Shown: one piece after another, positions 1-7,980 of the stretch
Layout of the letters: each line of letters starts with the position of its first letter
Position numbering within the stretch: position 1 is the stretch's first letter
Origin: Tabrizicola oligotrophica
GTDB lineage: Bacteria; Pseudomonadota; Alphaproteobacteria; Rhodobacterales; Rhodobacteraceae
Length of the DNA: 64,000 nt
Assembly (NCBI RefSeq): GCF_011008935.1
Contig: NZ_JAAIVJ010000003.1
Location: forward strand, 1 to 64,000
Direction: 5' to 3'
Translations under genes and position numbers: made by a program
Notes under the pieces: generated by a model
The model's input: only the letters and a program-made list of their open reading frames with translations
The model's database searches: none
What the model was told of the DNA's origin: nothing

Positions 1-67
1 AACCCCGATCCTCGATCTGGGCCACGGCATCGCGCTTGAACTCGTCTGTGAATTTAGCTCCGGACAT
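1..67 (-). CDS. IS3-family transposase OrfA, N-terminal fragment (runs off window)
   Basis: The minus strand from 67 reads M-S-G-A-K-F-T-D-E-F-K-R-D-A-V-A-Q-I and continues past the window edge. This is the typical opening of the small helix-turn-helix OrfA protein of IS3-family elements, which binds the transposon ends and is joined to OrfB by programmed frameshifting. The start is set by an AGGAGG Shine-Dalgarno sequence seven bases upstream. Only 22 codons are visible, so whether the element is intact cannot be judged. Confidence 0.75.
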   Translation of the reverse strand, partial: MSGAKFTDEFKRDAVAQIEDRG

Positions 68-127
68 CTTGTCCTCCTTGCTTCCAAAATTACCAAGCAA
101 GGCGTCTACAAATCTAGGGGCGATTCA
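1..127 (-). mobile_element. End of an IS3-family insertion sequence (cut by window edge)
   Basis: The left edge of the window is the 5' end of an insertion sequence read on the minus strand. It contains the first 22 codons of an OrfA-type transposase and a leader of about 60 bp. Read on the minus strand, the element probably begins with TGAATCGCCCC near position 127, because IS3-family elements start with TGA/TG and end with CA, and because similarity of the flanking dnaE2 remnant stops just there. A second possible terminus starts TGTAGACGCC at 110. The other end lies outside the window, so target duplication cannot be checked. Confidence 0.7.
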
Positions 128-1557
128 ACCTCTTGCCCCAGGGTCATCTGCGGCAGGGTAACGGTTGGTTCAATGCCACCTTCGCCGTCAAGCCCGAAGA
201 GCGGCAGCGGCGCGGGGCCGCTCAGCCCCTTGGCGGCCCAGAGCGCCTCGCGGCGGTTGAGGCCAAGCGGGGTGAAGGCGTCGGCCTCGGCCAGCCGTTC
301 CAGCGTCTCCGGCCCCACCCCGGCGCGGCGCCACAGGCTTTCGACATCGGGATAGCCATTGCCGCGCGCCGCCGCGATCCAGTCGGCATCTTCGGCCCGC
401 ATCCCCTTGATCTGCCGGAATCCGAGCCGCAGCGCCAGGGCGCCATCGGGTCGTGCCTCCAGCGTGCAGTCCCACTGCGAATGATCCACCGACACCGGGC
501 GCACCTCGACCCCATGCTCGCGGGCATCACGGACCAGTTGGGCGGGGGCATAGAACCCCATCGGCTGGGCATTCAGCAGCGCGCAGGTGAAGACCGCCGG
601 GTGGTGGCGCTTCAACCAGGCGGAAATATAGACCAGCCGGGCGAAGCTGGCGGCATGGCTTTCGGGGAAGCCATAGCTGCCGAAGCCCTCGATCTGGGCA
701 AAGCAGCGGGCGGCGAAATCGGCCTGATAGCCGCGCGCCAGCATGCCGGAGACGAAACGGTCGCGGAACGAGCCGATGGTGCCCATGCGCTTGAAGGTGG
801 CCAGAGACCGGCGCAGGCGGTCGGCTTCGGCGGGCGTGAACCCGGCCGCCACCACGGCGATCTGCATCGCCTGCTCCTGAAACAGCGGCACGCCATAGGT
901 GCGGCCCAGCACCTCCATCATCGCCGGGCCAAGATCTTCGACCGGTTCCTTGCCCTGACGGCGGTTGATGAAGGGATGCACCATGCCGCCCTGAATCGGG
1001 CCGGGGCGGACGATGGCGACCTCGCAGACCAGATCGTAGAACTGGCGCGGGCGCATCCGGGGCAGGAAGTTGAGCTGCGCCCGGCTTTCCACCTGAAACA
1101 CCCCGATGGCATCGGCACGGCACAGCATGTCATAGACCTGTTTCCGGGCAATGTTCCCGGGGCTGTCCCCGGACGGGTCGGCCTTGTCCGGATCTGGCGT
1201 CAGGGTCGCCAGATCCATCTGGATCCCGCGATGATCTTTCAGCAATTGAAATGACTTGCGGATGCATGTCAGCATCCCCAGCCCCAGCACATCCACCTTC
1301 AAGAGCCCCAGCGCGTCGATATCGTCCTTGTCCCATTCGATGACGGTGCGGTCCTCCATCGCGGCGTTCTCGATGGGGCAAAGCTCATCAAGGCGCCCCT
1401 GCGTGATGACAAAACCGCCGACGTGCTGGGAAAGGTGGCGGGGAAAGCCGATAAGATCCCCGATCAGCTGCAGGGCCAGTTGGGTTTTCCATCTCATGCG
1501 TCCTGCAAGACTGGTAAGGCTATCCGGGGACAATCCGCCCTTCGAGCCCGATCTCGA
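128..1557 (-). pseudogene. dnaE2: Error-prone DNA polymerase DnaE2, internal fragment
   Basis: About 470 residues of a DnaE2/ImuC-type C-family polymerase, the translesion enzyme that works with ImuA/ImuB in SOS mutagenesis. The fragment opens with the [13 protein letters not shown] block, carries the third catalytic aspartate in the KVDVLGLG motif, and runs through the fingers region ([20 protein letters not shown]). It stops after [10 protein letters not shown], where full-length proteins continue for roughly another 100 residues. The N-terminal half, with the PHP domain and the first two catalytic aspartates, is missing. The open frame starts at a TTG (1533) directly behind the IS110 transposase stop, and its stop codon (106-108) lies inside the IS3 element. 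It cannot be an active polymerase. No N-terminal half appears on the far side of the IS110 element, so sequence was deleted or rearranged as well as interrupted. Confidence 0.9.
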
Positions 1558-2588
1558 TTATGCCGCCACACTATCAGATGGTCGACTGCAAATTCCGCCC
1601 GACACCATCAGCCGCCAGGCTATCCGAGCGAACTTGTTGGCCAGTGCCACCGCGACCAACTTCGGTGGTTTGCGCTCGAGCAGTGCCGCGAGCCAGTTTG
1701 TTGGCTTGTGGCGACCAGCCCTGATATGCCTAAGCAGTGCCGTGGCACCCACGATCAGAACGGATCGCAGGGCAGCGTCACCGGTCTTGGTGATGCCTCC
1801 GTGTCTCATACGCCCGCCTGTGGAATGATCCCGGGGTGTCAGACCGATCCAGGCTGCGAAGTCTCGGCCGGATCGGAAGCTCTCGGCCGGCGGTGCCTTC
1901 ATGCTGAACAGCGTCGCCCCGATCGGTTCTATCCCAGGAATTGTCGCGATGCGTCGGCTGGCCTCATTCTCGCGGTGCCATTTCATGAGCCTGGCTTCGA
2001 TCTCTTCCAGGCGTGCTTCGACCGCGGCATATTCCTTGGCCTGAAAGCGGAAGAGCTCCAGTGCCAGTTCAGGCAACGACTCATCCTCCAGAACGCGTTG
2101 TATCAGCGCATTGACGTTCTGCCGACCGGCGGCCCCAACAATGCCAAACTCGGCCGCATAGCTGCGGAACGCATTCGAGAGCTGTGATTTGACCGAGACC
2201 AGGGCTCGCGCACGGTCATCAGCATACACGCTGCCTGCTGTTCCTTCGACTTGATTGGCACGAAGCGCATGCTCGGTCGGGTGACTGCTTCACAAGGAGC
2301 CTCTGCATCGGCAGCATCGTTTTTGCCCCGCTTCACGTAGGGCTTTACATATTGCGACGGTATCAGCCTCACATCATGGCCAAGCGAAGTGAGCAACCGC
2401 GCCCAGTGATGCGAACTGCCGCAGGATTCGATGGCGATGAGCGCAGGCGGCAGCGTCTCGAAATAGTGGATCATCTCGGATCGCCGGAACGATCTGCGGA
2501 CGACGACAACTTCGTCGGCGTCTCCCCCGTGCAACTGAAAGACGGACTTGGATGTATCCATGCCGATGCGGACTGGTGGGTTCTTCAT
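1558..2588 (-). pseudogene. IS110-family transposase, frameshifted
   Basis: Two overlapping frames together make one IS110 DEDD transposase. The N-terminal half (from ATG 2588, with a GGAGGAG ribosome site) has the RuvC-like signatures GMDTSKSVFQLHG, AIESCGSSHHW and KNDAADAEA. The C-terminal half (frame open from 2229 to the stop at 1558) has the Transposase_20 features IPGIEPIGA, FRSGRDFAAWIGL and GGRMRHGGITKTGD with the serine-containing region. The reading frame must shift once between about 2185 and 2215, near the conserved R-x-R-A-L-V segment. IS110 enzymes are not known to use programmed frameshifting, so I read this as a mutation. A full-length product would be about 340 residues, normal for the family. 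Confidence 0.85.
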
Positions 2589-2747
2589 CGCTCTCTCCTC
2601 CGTTTCGTGGCTGCGGTTCCAAAGACCATAGCGCAGGCGGGTGAGGAGCCGTCCACACCAGCACATGGGCGACTCCGGGGCGGCTCGGCAGAGTGTTTAT
2701 CGGAACAATAGTGGAACAAATGCCCGGTTGCAAACTGCGCACCAAGC

Positions 2748-2812
2748 GTGAGGGAGGGGTGGCTCTCGGGCAAAGCCCCTCTCGCAAACCCGGCGCCGCA
2801 CCGGGTTCGACC
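2748..2812 (-). ncRNA. Candidate IS110 bridge-RNA hairpins
   Basis: The non-coding stretch upstream of the IS110 transposase holds two hairpins: a 7-bp stem at 2787-2793/2801-2807 (AACCCGG/CCGGGTT, 7-nt loop) and a 6-bp stem at 2754-2759/2776-2781 (GAGGGG/CCCCTC) enclosing a 16-nt loop. IS110-group elements are known to encode a structured bridge RNA in this position that specifies donor and target. The exact ends and loops cannot be assigned by eye, and the RNA identity is inference. Confidence 0.4.
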
Positions 2813-2891
2813 GGCTTTCCCGCCAACGTGACAGGGCCGGAGGCTTGCTCTATGCTGTTGCAAAACGGGCCGTTAAAGGTTGCAGGCAGGC

Positions 2892-3644
2892 ATGAGCAAG
2901 ACCCCCTTTGTCATCGTCACCCTGCCCCGCAGCGGGTCTTACCACCTGCGCGCGCTTCTGGATTCCGCCCCCGACATTCGCTGCTATGGCGAGATCTTCA
3001 AGGGCAGCGAGGTCGAGCTTCCGCCAGAAGACCTGGTGCTGGTCGGGCTTGGTAAGAAGGACACCCAGAAGCGCGACGAGATGGGCATGGCCGTACTGAA
3101 CCGGCTGCGCAAGAAAACCGACGCGGCAGAGCAGATCCTTGGCTTCAAGGATTTCCGCTTCAACCTGACGCGGGCGAAGATCTACCAGCAGATCACCAAC
3201 TCGAAAGGCTGGCGCAAGGTCTTCCTGTTCCGCAATCCGGTCGAGCGCTACATCTCGATGGAGCGCGCCGACCTGACCGGGGTTTTCGTGGTCACCGAAC
3301 GGAACAAGGACGCCGGGCTGGATCTGAAACGCCCGATCCGCTTTGACGCCGAGCGGTTCGAGAAATCCATGGGCAGCCACCGCAACCTGACCCGGGACGC
3401 GCAGACGGCGCTGGAGAAAAGCGGCCCCGATCTGGTGCATGTGCTGGATTACGCCCAGCTCAACACCGTGGAAAGCCGCAAGGCGCTGATGGGTTTTCTC
3501 GGCTCGGCGGGGGACGGGGCGCTTCTGGCCTCGGATCATGTCAAGCAGTTCACCGCGCCTTTCGAAAGCGGGGTCGAGAACTGGCCCGAAATGGAAGCCT
3601 ATCTGCAAGAGACCCGGCAGATGGACCTCTTGCCACCGCGCTGA
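2892..3644 (+). CDS. Sulfotransferase family protein
   Basis: A 250-residue protein with the two PAPS-binding signatures of sulfotransferases. The 5'-phosphosulfate loop TLPRSGSYHL is at residues 10-19, and the 3'-phosphate motif FRNPVERYIS is around 113-122. It should transfer sulfate from PAPS to an unknown hydroxyl or amino acceptor; sequences of this NodH/Stf0-like kind often act on lipids or glycans. ATG 2892 was chosen over an in-frame TTG at 2880, because an AAAGG site lies 12 bases upstream and the protein then begins directly before the first strand. The gene sits just outside the IS110 scar and converges with xthA, 6 bp away. No substrate clue comes from the neighbours. Confidence 0.75.
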   Translation: MSKTPFVIVTLPRSGSYHLRALLDSAPDIRCYGEIFKGSEVELPPEDLVLVGLGKKDTQKRDEMGMAVLNRLRKKTDAAEQILGFKDFRFNLTRAKIYQQITNSKGWRKVFLFRNPVERYISMERADLTGVFVVTERNKDAGLDLKRPIRFDAERFEKSMGSHRNLTRDAQTALEKSGPDLVHVLDYAQLNTVESRKALMGFLGSAGDGALLASDHVKQFTAPFESGVENWPEMEAYLQETRQMDLLPPR

Positions 3645-3650
3645 GGCGAC

Positions 3651-4439
3651 CTAGAGATCAAAGCTGGCAAAGACCGGCGCGTGGTCGGAAGGCTGCTCCC
3701 AGCCCCGCGCGGCGCGCAGGATGCGGCTGCCATGGGCGGCGGCGGCGATATCGGGCGTGGCCCAGACATGGTCCAGTCGGCGGCCCTTGTCGGCGGCGTT
3801 CCAGTCGGCGGCGCGGTAGGACCACCAGCTGTAAAGCCGGCCCGCGGGAATGTCGGCACGGGTCACGTCCACCCATTTGCCCGCGTCTTGCGTGTCTGCC
3901 AGATGCGCCACCTCGATGGGGGTGTGGCTGACGATCTTCAGCAGCGCCTTGTGGTCCCAGACATCATCCTCGCGCGGGGCGATGTTCAGGTCGCCGACCA
4001 GAATGGATTTCGCCGGCGCATCAGCCCGGAAGGCATCGCGCATCTCGGTCAGGAAATCGAGCTTCTGGCCGAATTTCTCGTTCTCGCTGCGATCGGGAAT
4101 GTCGCCACCTGCCGGCACATAGAAGTTGTGGATCGTGACGCCGTTTTCCAGCCGGGCCGCGACATGGCGGGCGTGGCCGAGGCTGGCGTAATCCTGCCCG
4201 CCCGCGTCGGTGATCGGCAGCTTCGACAGGATCGCCACGCCGTTGTAGCCCTTTTGCCCGCGCGCGACCATGTGGCTATAGCCCAGCGCCCGGAACTGCT
4301 CGACCGGGATCTTCTCGACCGGGCTTTTGCATTCCTGCAGGCAAAGGATGTCGGGAGCTTCCTCGGCCATCAGCTTTGCCACCAGACCTTCGCGCAAGCG
4401 GACCGAATTGATGTTCCAGGTGGCGAGGGTGAAGGGCAT
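3651..4439 (-). CDS. xthA: Exodeoxyribonuclease III
   Basis: A 262-residue member of the endonuclease/exonuclease/phosphatase fold, acting as AP endonuclease and 3' exonuclease in base-excision repair in the cytoplasm. The metal and catalytic residues are in place: Asn10 (TWNINS), Glu36 (LQECKS), Asp150/Asn152 (VGDLNIAP) and the C-terminal SDHAPV with Asp252/His253. Length and spacing match bacterial ExoIII enzymes. The start ATG 4439 has an AGGAG-like site (caggagatcgccc) in front. A small-RNA-like element with its own terminator lies about 45 bp upstream on the same strand, so the gene is expected to have its own promoter between the two or to depend on read-through. Confidence 0.92.
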   Translation of the reverse strand: MPFTLATWNINSVRLREGLVAKLMAEEAPDILCLQECKSPVEKIPVEQFRALGYSHMVARGQKGYNGVAILSKLPITDAGGQDYASLGHARHVAARLENGVTIHNFYVPAGGDIPDRSENEKFGQKLDFLTEMRDAFRADAPAKSILVGDLNIAPREDDVWDHKALLKIVSHTPIEVAHLADTQDAGKWVDVTRADIPAGRLYSWWSYRAADWNAADKGRRLDHVWATPDIAAAAHGSRILRAARGWEQPSDHAPVFASFDL

Positions 4440-4484
4440 GGGCGATCTCCTGTTCGGGTCGTCCCCTTATGCCGTCTTGGGCGG

Positions 4485-4556
4485 AAAAAGAAAGCCCGAC
4501 CAAACGGGGCCGGGCGCAGTCCAACAGGGAGGTGGATTCTGTATATCACAGAATCA
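4485..4556 (-). ncRNA. Small RNA candidate with CCUCCC anti-SD loop and terminator
   Basis: Read on the minus strand, three structures follow each other. First is a perfect 8-bp hairpin GATTCTGT/ACAGAATC (4535-4542 with 4548-4555). Second is a short TCCA/TGGA stem (4520-4536) whose loop exposes CCTCCC. Third is a terminator-like stem GCCCG/CGGGC (4494-4515) followed by a U-rich run (4485-4493). A loop complementary to ribosome-binding sites followed by an intrinsic terminator is the layout of CcsR/cuckoo RNAs of alphaproteobacteria. Thirteen bases (TCCAACAGGGAGG on the plus strand) recur at 5909-5921 in the second candidate. Alternatively the 8-bp dyad is a repressor operator for the flanking divergent genes. 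Confidence 0.5.
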
Positions 4557-4667
4557 GCGTTCCGCGAATTGACCGAAATCAAAAGCACAGGCGTCATGGT
4601 TTTTCGGTCACAATCGAGGGTTGCGCCACAAGTTGACGCGGACGCAGCGGGCGGTCATGGTTCGGCC

Positions 4668-5879
4668 ATGACCACAAGTCTTTGGAAAAGCCGCAATTAT
4701 CGCCTGCTGTTTGCCTCAGCCGCGGCAACCAATATCGGCGACGGGCTGGCCGCGGTGGCAGTGCCATGGCTGGCCACCCTGCTGACCGGGGATCCGCTGC
4801 TGATCGGCCTTGTTGCCGCGGCCCGGCATCTGCCGTGGTTCCTGTTCGCCCTGCCCGCGGGCGTAGTGACCGACCGGTACGACCATCGCCACATCCTTAT
4901 CGCCGCCGACACGCTGCGCGTGGGGCTGGTGACGGCCTTGGTCGCGCTGGCGCTGCTGGCTGGCCCCGGCACCGGCCCGGTCTTGCTGATGGCGGGTCTG
5001 ACCTTCCTTCTGGGAACAGCCGAAGTGCTGCGCGACAACACTGCGCAGACCTTCCTGCCCTCGGTCGTCGCAAAGCCCCAGCTCGAGCGGGCGAATGGCA
5101 CGCTCTGGGCGACCGAGCAACTGGCGGGGCAATTGTTGGGGCCTCCGCTGGCGGGGTTCCTGATCGGGCTGGCGGTGGCCCTGCCCTTTGGCATTCAGAC
5201 CGGGCTTCTGGTGGCGGCCATCGGGTTGACCGCCGCGATGCGGCTCGGCCCGCGCGAGGGCGGGCAGGCGGTGCTGCCCCCGATCGCCGCGTTGAAGGAA
5301 GGCATCCTCTGGCTCTGGCGCGACCGCGAACTGCGGCGGCTGGCCTTTCTGCTCGGCGGGTTCAACTTTCTCGGCTACGGGTTCTGGGCGGTCTTTGTGC
5401 TTTATGGCCAAAGGGTGCTGCGGCTTGACGCCTTTGGCTATGGCACCCTGTTGACCGCCGCCGCCTGCGGCGGGCTGGCGGCAACCCTCATCGGCCCCTG
5501 GGTGTTGCGCCACATGGCGCCTGCCACGGCCATCGTGACCGGCATGGCGGGGTTTACCGTCGCCTCGGCCACGCTGGCCCTTGGCGCCCCCTTGTGGCTG
5601 GTCGCCGGGGTGCTTGTGCTGGACGGCTTCACCGGCATGCTGTGGAACATCGCGCAGGTCAGCTATCGCCAACGCCATATCCCCGGCCCGCTGCTGGGGC
5701 GCGTCAACAGCGCTTTCCGCTTCCTCGGCACCGGGCCGGCGGCCTTTGGCGCCTTTGTCTTCGGCGCGCTGATCGCCCTCGGCGAGGGGGCGGGCGCAGT
5801 GCTGCTGCCCTATGGGCTGGCTGCCCTTCTCGCCGCGGCGCTGACGCTCTATGCCGCCTTCCGCCTGCGGCTGGAATAA
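4668..5879 (+). CDS. MFS transporter
   Basis: A 403-residue major facilitator superfamily permease with about ten to twelve hydrophobic helices. It has the loop 2-3 signature DRYDHRHIL (a form of the D-R-x-G-R-R motif), a cytosolic central loop, and ends on a helix. It resembles drug/siderophore-type MFS exporters with the N-terminal opening SRNYRLLFASAAATNIGDG. The substrate cannot be assigned. ATG 4668 starts the first recognisable segment; the open frame continues far upstream but that part only mirrors xthA. The stop codon overlaps the U-run of a minus-strand terminator (5878-5903). Confidence 0.85.
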   Translation: MTTSLWKSRNYRLLFASAAATNIGDGLAAVAVPWLATLLTGDPLLIGLVAAARHLPWFLFALPAGVVTDRYDHRHILIAADTLRVGLVTALVALALLAGPGTGPVLLMAGLTFLLGTAEVLRDNTAQTFLPSVVAKPQLERANGTLWATEQLAGQLLGPPLAGFLIGLAVALPFGIQTGLLVAAIGLTAAMRLGPREGGQAVLPPIAALKEGILWLWRDRELRRLAFLLGGFNFLGYGFWAVFVLYGQRVLRLDAFGYGTLLTAAACGGLAATLIGPWVLRHMAPATAIVTGMAGFTVASATLALGAPLWLVAGVLVLDGFTGMLWNIAQVSYRQRHIPGPLLGRVNSAFRFLGTGPAAFGAFVFGALIALGEGAGAVLLPYGLAALLAAALTLYAAFRLRLE

Positions 5880-6000
5880 AAAAACCGGGCGACAAGCGCC
5901 CGGCCAGTTCCAACAGGGAGGGATGCCGTGTCATGACCCCGACACGGCGAGGGGAAGGAAGGCGGGATCAAGGGAGGAGGTCACCCGCTGATCCCAAGAT
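5878..6000 (-). ncRNA. CcsR/cuckoo-like RNA in the cenR 3' region
   Basis: Directly downstream of cenR and on its strand. A 7-bp hairpin GGGATCA/TGATCCC (5964-5970 with 5989-5995) presents the sequence CCTCCTCCC in its 18-nt loop (5972-5980). It is followed by a 7-bp hairpin CCGTGTC/GACACGG (5926-5932 with 5941-5947), an exposed CCCTCCCTG stretch (5914-5922), and an intrinsic terminator of 7 bp (CCGGGCG/CGCCCGG, 5885-5903) with seven Us. Alphaproteobacterial CcsR RNAs are defined by a CCUCCUCCC loop. I infer a 3'-UTR-derived sRNA or a regulatory tail of the cenR mRNA. Confidence 0.6.
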
Positions 6001-6050
6001 AGGAAACGATCTGGGCAACAATAAGTCCCAGACCGTTAATTTTTCGCCAA

Positions 6051-6737
6051 TTACGCCACCAGCTTGTATCCGCCGCTTTCCGTCAGCAGAAGGCGGGCGT
6101 TCGACGGGTCGGCTTCGATCTTCTGGCGCAGCCGGTAGATGTGGGTTTCCAGCGTATGCGTCGTCACCCCGGCATTGTAGCCCCAGACCTCGTGCAAGAG
6201 CACATCGCGCGCCACCACGCCCGATTGCGCCCGGTAAAGGAACTTCAGGATGTTGGTTTCCTTGTCGGTCAACCGCACCTTCTTGTCCTTGGCATCCACC
6301 AAGAGCTTCTGCGCCGGCTTGAACGTATAGGGGCCAAGCTGGAACACCGCGTCTTCCGACTGTTCATGCGTGCGCAGCTGCGCCCGGATGCGGGCCAGAA
6401 GGACCGGAAACTTGAAGGGCTTGGTCACATAGTCATTCGCCCCCGAATCCAGCCCCAGAATGGTGTCAGAGTCGGTGTCATGCCCCGTCAGCATCATGAT
6501 CGGGCATTTGACGCCCGATTTGCGCATCCGCTTGCACAGCTCGCGCCCGTCGGTGTCAGGCAGGCCGACATCAAGGATCACCAGATCGTAAAGCCCCTGC
6601 TTCACCTTCTCCATGCCCTCGGCGCCGTTGCGCGCCTCGAACACGTCGAAATCCTCGGTCATTACCAGCTGTTCCGAAAGCGCCTCGCGCAGGTCGTCGT
6701 CGTCGTCCACCAGCAGGATTTTCCGCAGCGTTGCCAT
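6051..6737 (-). CDS. cenR: OmpR/PhoB-family response regulator, CenR type
   Basis: A 228-residue response regulator. The receiver domain (1-120) has the acidic pocket at Asp11-Asp13, the phospho-acceptor Asp56 in VILDVGLPD, Thr84, and Lys106 in YVTKPF. The winged-helix effector (about 130-228) has the typical HEVWGYN...THTLETHIYRLRQKIE recognition helix. From family knowledge the sequence strongly resembles CenR, an essential cell-envelope regulator in Caulobacter and Rhodobacter. No sensor kinase is adjacent, which is usual for cenR. Its 3' flank carries a CCUCCUCCC-type RNA element, so the regulator and a small RNA may be co-transcribed. ATG 6737 starts directly before the receiver fold. 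Confidence 0.88.
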   Translation of the reverse strand: MATLRKILLVDDDDDLREALSEQLVMTEDFDVFEARNGAEGMEKVKQGLYDLVILDVGLPDTDGRELCKRMRKSGVKCPIMMLTGHDTDSDTILGLDSGANDYVTKPFKFPVLLARIRAQLRTHEQSEDAVFQLGPYTFKPAQKLLVDAKDKKVRLTDKETNILKFLYRAQSGVVARDVLLHEVWGYNAGVTTHTLETHIYRLRQKIEADPSNARLLLTESGGYKLVA

Positions 6738-6894
6738 TCATGCCTCCATCGGGCGCCTGCCCTTGCGCCACAGATGCGCCCCGCTTCCCGGTCTGGCAAG
6801 AATTGCAACAAATCCCTCACGCGGTCGTGTCGGGATGCGGCCCTGTGTTTCAATTCCGTAACGTCCGGCCTATGTAATGGGCAAGGAGAACGAC

Positions 6895-7980
6895 ATGACC
6901 CTAGGCCCCAACCAGACCGAAACGCTGGCCCGCGCGCGCGGCGATTTGCGGCTGGGCCTGCCGGTCGTGCTGGTAGGCGCGGGACACGCCATGGCCGCCG
7001 TCGCCGTCGAGGCGCTGACGGCCGAGCGGCTGGCCCAGATGCGCGCGCTTGGGCCGTTGGATCTTGCCCTCACCGCCCGCCGGGCCGAGACGCTGAAAGC
7101 GCGCGCCTATGACGACGACCTGGCCCGCATCGCCGTGCCGGAGGGCGCCGATCTGCGCTGGATTCTGGCGGTGGCCGATCCGGCGGATGATCTGCGCTTG
7201 CCGATGAAGGGGCCGCTGGCCAGTCGGCGCGATGGCGATGCCGGGTTGCACCGTCTGGCGCTGGCGCTGGCGAAATCGGCGCAGCTCCTGCCGGCGGCAG
7301 TGTTGGTGCCGGTGCCGGACGGTCTGGCCTTTGCCGCCACCCATGGCCTGACGCTGGTCTCGACACAGGACAGCGCCGCGCTTGACCGGCTTGCGCCCTT
7401 TGCGCCGGTGATCTCGGCCCGCCTGCCGATGGTGGCCAGTCACGCGGGGCGGGTGCATGTCTTTCGCCCCGACGACGGCGGGGCCGAGCATTACGCCATC
7501 GAGATCGGCCGCCCCGACCGCGACAAGCCGGTGCTGGCGCGGCTGCATTCGGCCTGTTTCACCGGCGACGTGCTGGGCAGCCTGAAATGCGACTGCGGCC
7601 CGCAATTGCGCGCCGCGCTGGCACAGATGGGCGAGGAAGGCGCAGGGGTTCTGCTTTACCTCAATCAGGAAGGCCGGGGCATCGGCCTTGCCAACAAGAT
7701 GCGCGCTTATTCTCTGCAGGATCAGGGCTTTGATACGGTCGAGGCCAATCACCGCCTTGGCTTCGAGGATGACGAACGCGACTTCCGCATCGGCGCCGAG
7801 ATCCTGAAACGCATGGGCTTTTCGCAGGTGCGGCTTCTGACCAACAATCCGAAGAAGCTGGCGATGCTCTCGGCCTGCGGGCTGACCGTGGTAGAGCGGG
7901 TGCCGCTGAAAGTCGGCGAGACGCGCGAGAACGCCGCCTATCTCGCCACCAAGGCCGCCAAGTCCGGGCATCTGCTGTGA
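6895..7980 (+). CDS. ribA: GTP cyclohydrolase II with long N-terminal extension
   Basis: Catalyses the first step of riboflavin synthesis from GTP. The C-terminal 190 residues are a complete GTP cyclohydrolase II: zinc ligands Cys221-x10-Cys-x-Cys in [18 protein letters not shown], the NQEGRGIGL motif, and the NNPKKL segment. The first 165 residues are extra compared with the 200-residue E. coli enzyme; they faintly resemble a RibB (DHBP synthase) domain that has lost its acidic active-site motif. ATG 6895 is preferred over ATG 6877 because AAGGAG stands eight bases upstream. The stop overlaps the next gene by GTGA, suggesting translational coupling. Confidence 0.9.
   Translation: MTLGPNQTETLARARGDLRLGLPVVLVGAGHAMAAVAVEALTAERLAQMRALGPLDLALTARRAETLKARAYDDDLARIAVPEGADLRWILAVADPADDLRLPMKGPLASRRDGDAGLHRLALALAKSAQLLPAAVLVPVPDGLAFAATHGLTLVSTQDSAALDRLAPFAPVISARLPMVASHAGRVHVFRPDDGGAEHYAIEIGRPDRDKPVLARLHSACFTGDVLGSLKCDCGPQLRAALAQMGEEGAGVLLYLNQEGRGIGLANKMRAYSLQDQGFDTVEANHRLGFEDDERDFRIGAEILKRMGFSQVRLLTNNPKKLAMLSACGLTVVERVPLKVGETRENAAYLATKAAKSGHLL

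Larger units (their letters stand above)
1558..2840 (-). mobile_element. IS110-family insertion sequence (degenerate)
   Basis: An IS110-type element with one transposase frame on the minus strand and about 250 bp of non-coding sequence upstream of it. One end lies between 1535 and 1558, where the dnaE2 remnant resumes. The other end is not marked by clear inverted repeats, as is usual for IS110; it is placed near 2840 because the coding context changes to the sulfotransferase gene soon after. The transposase is frameshifted, so the copy is probably immobile. Confidence 0.75.

Noticed and set aside
4535-4555. Perfect dyad GATTCTGT/ACAGAATC as an operator only
   Set aside because: Possible, but the directly following anti-SD loop and terminator on the same strand fit an RNA element better; kept as the alternative in the ncRNA entry.
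3681-4667. N-terminal extension of the MFS transporter frame
   Set aside because: This part is antisense to xthA and has no transporter character; the membrane protein starts at 4668.
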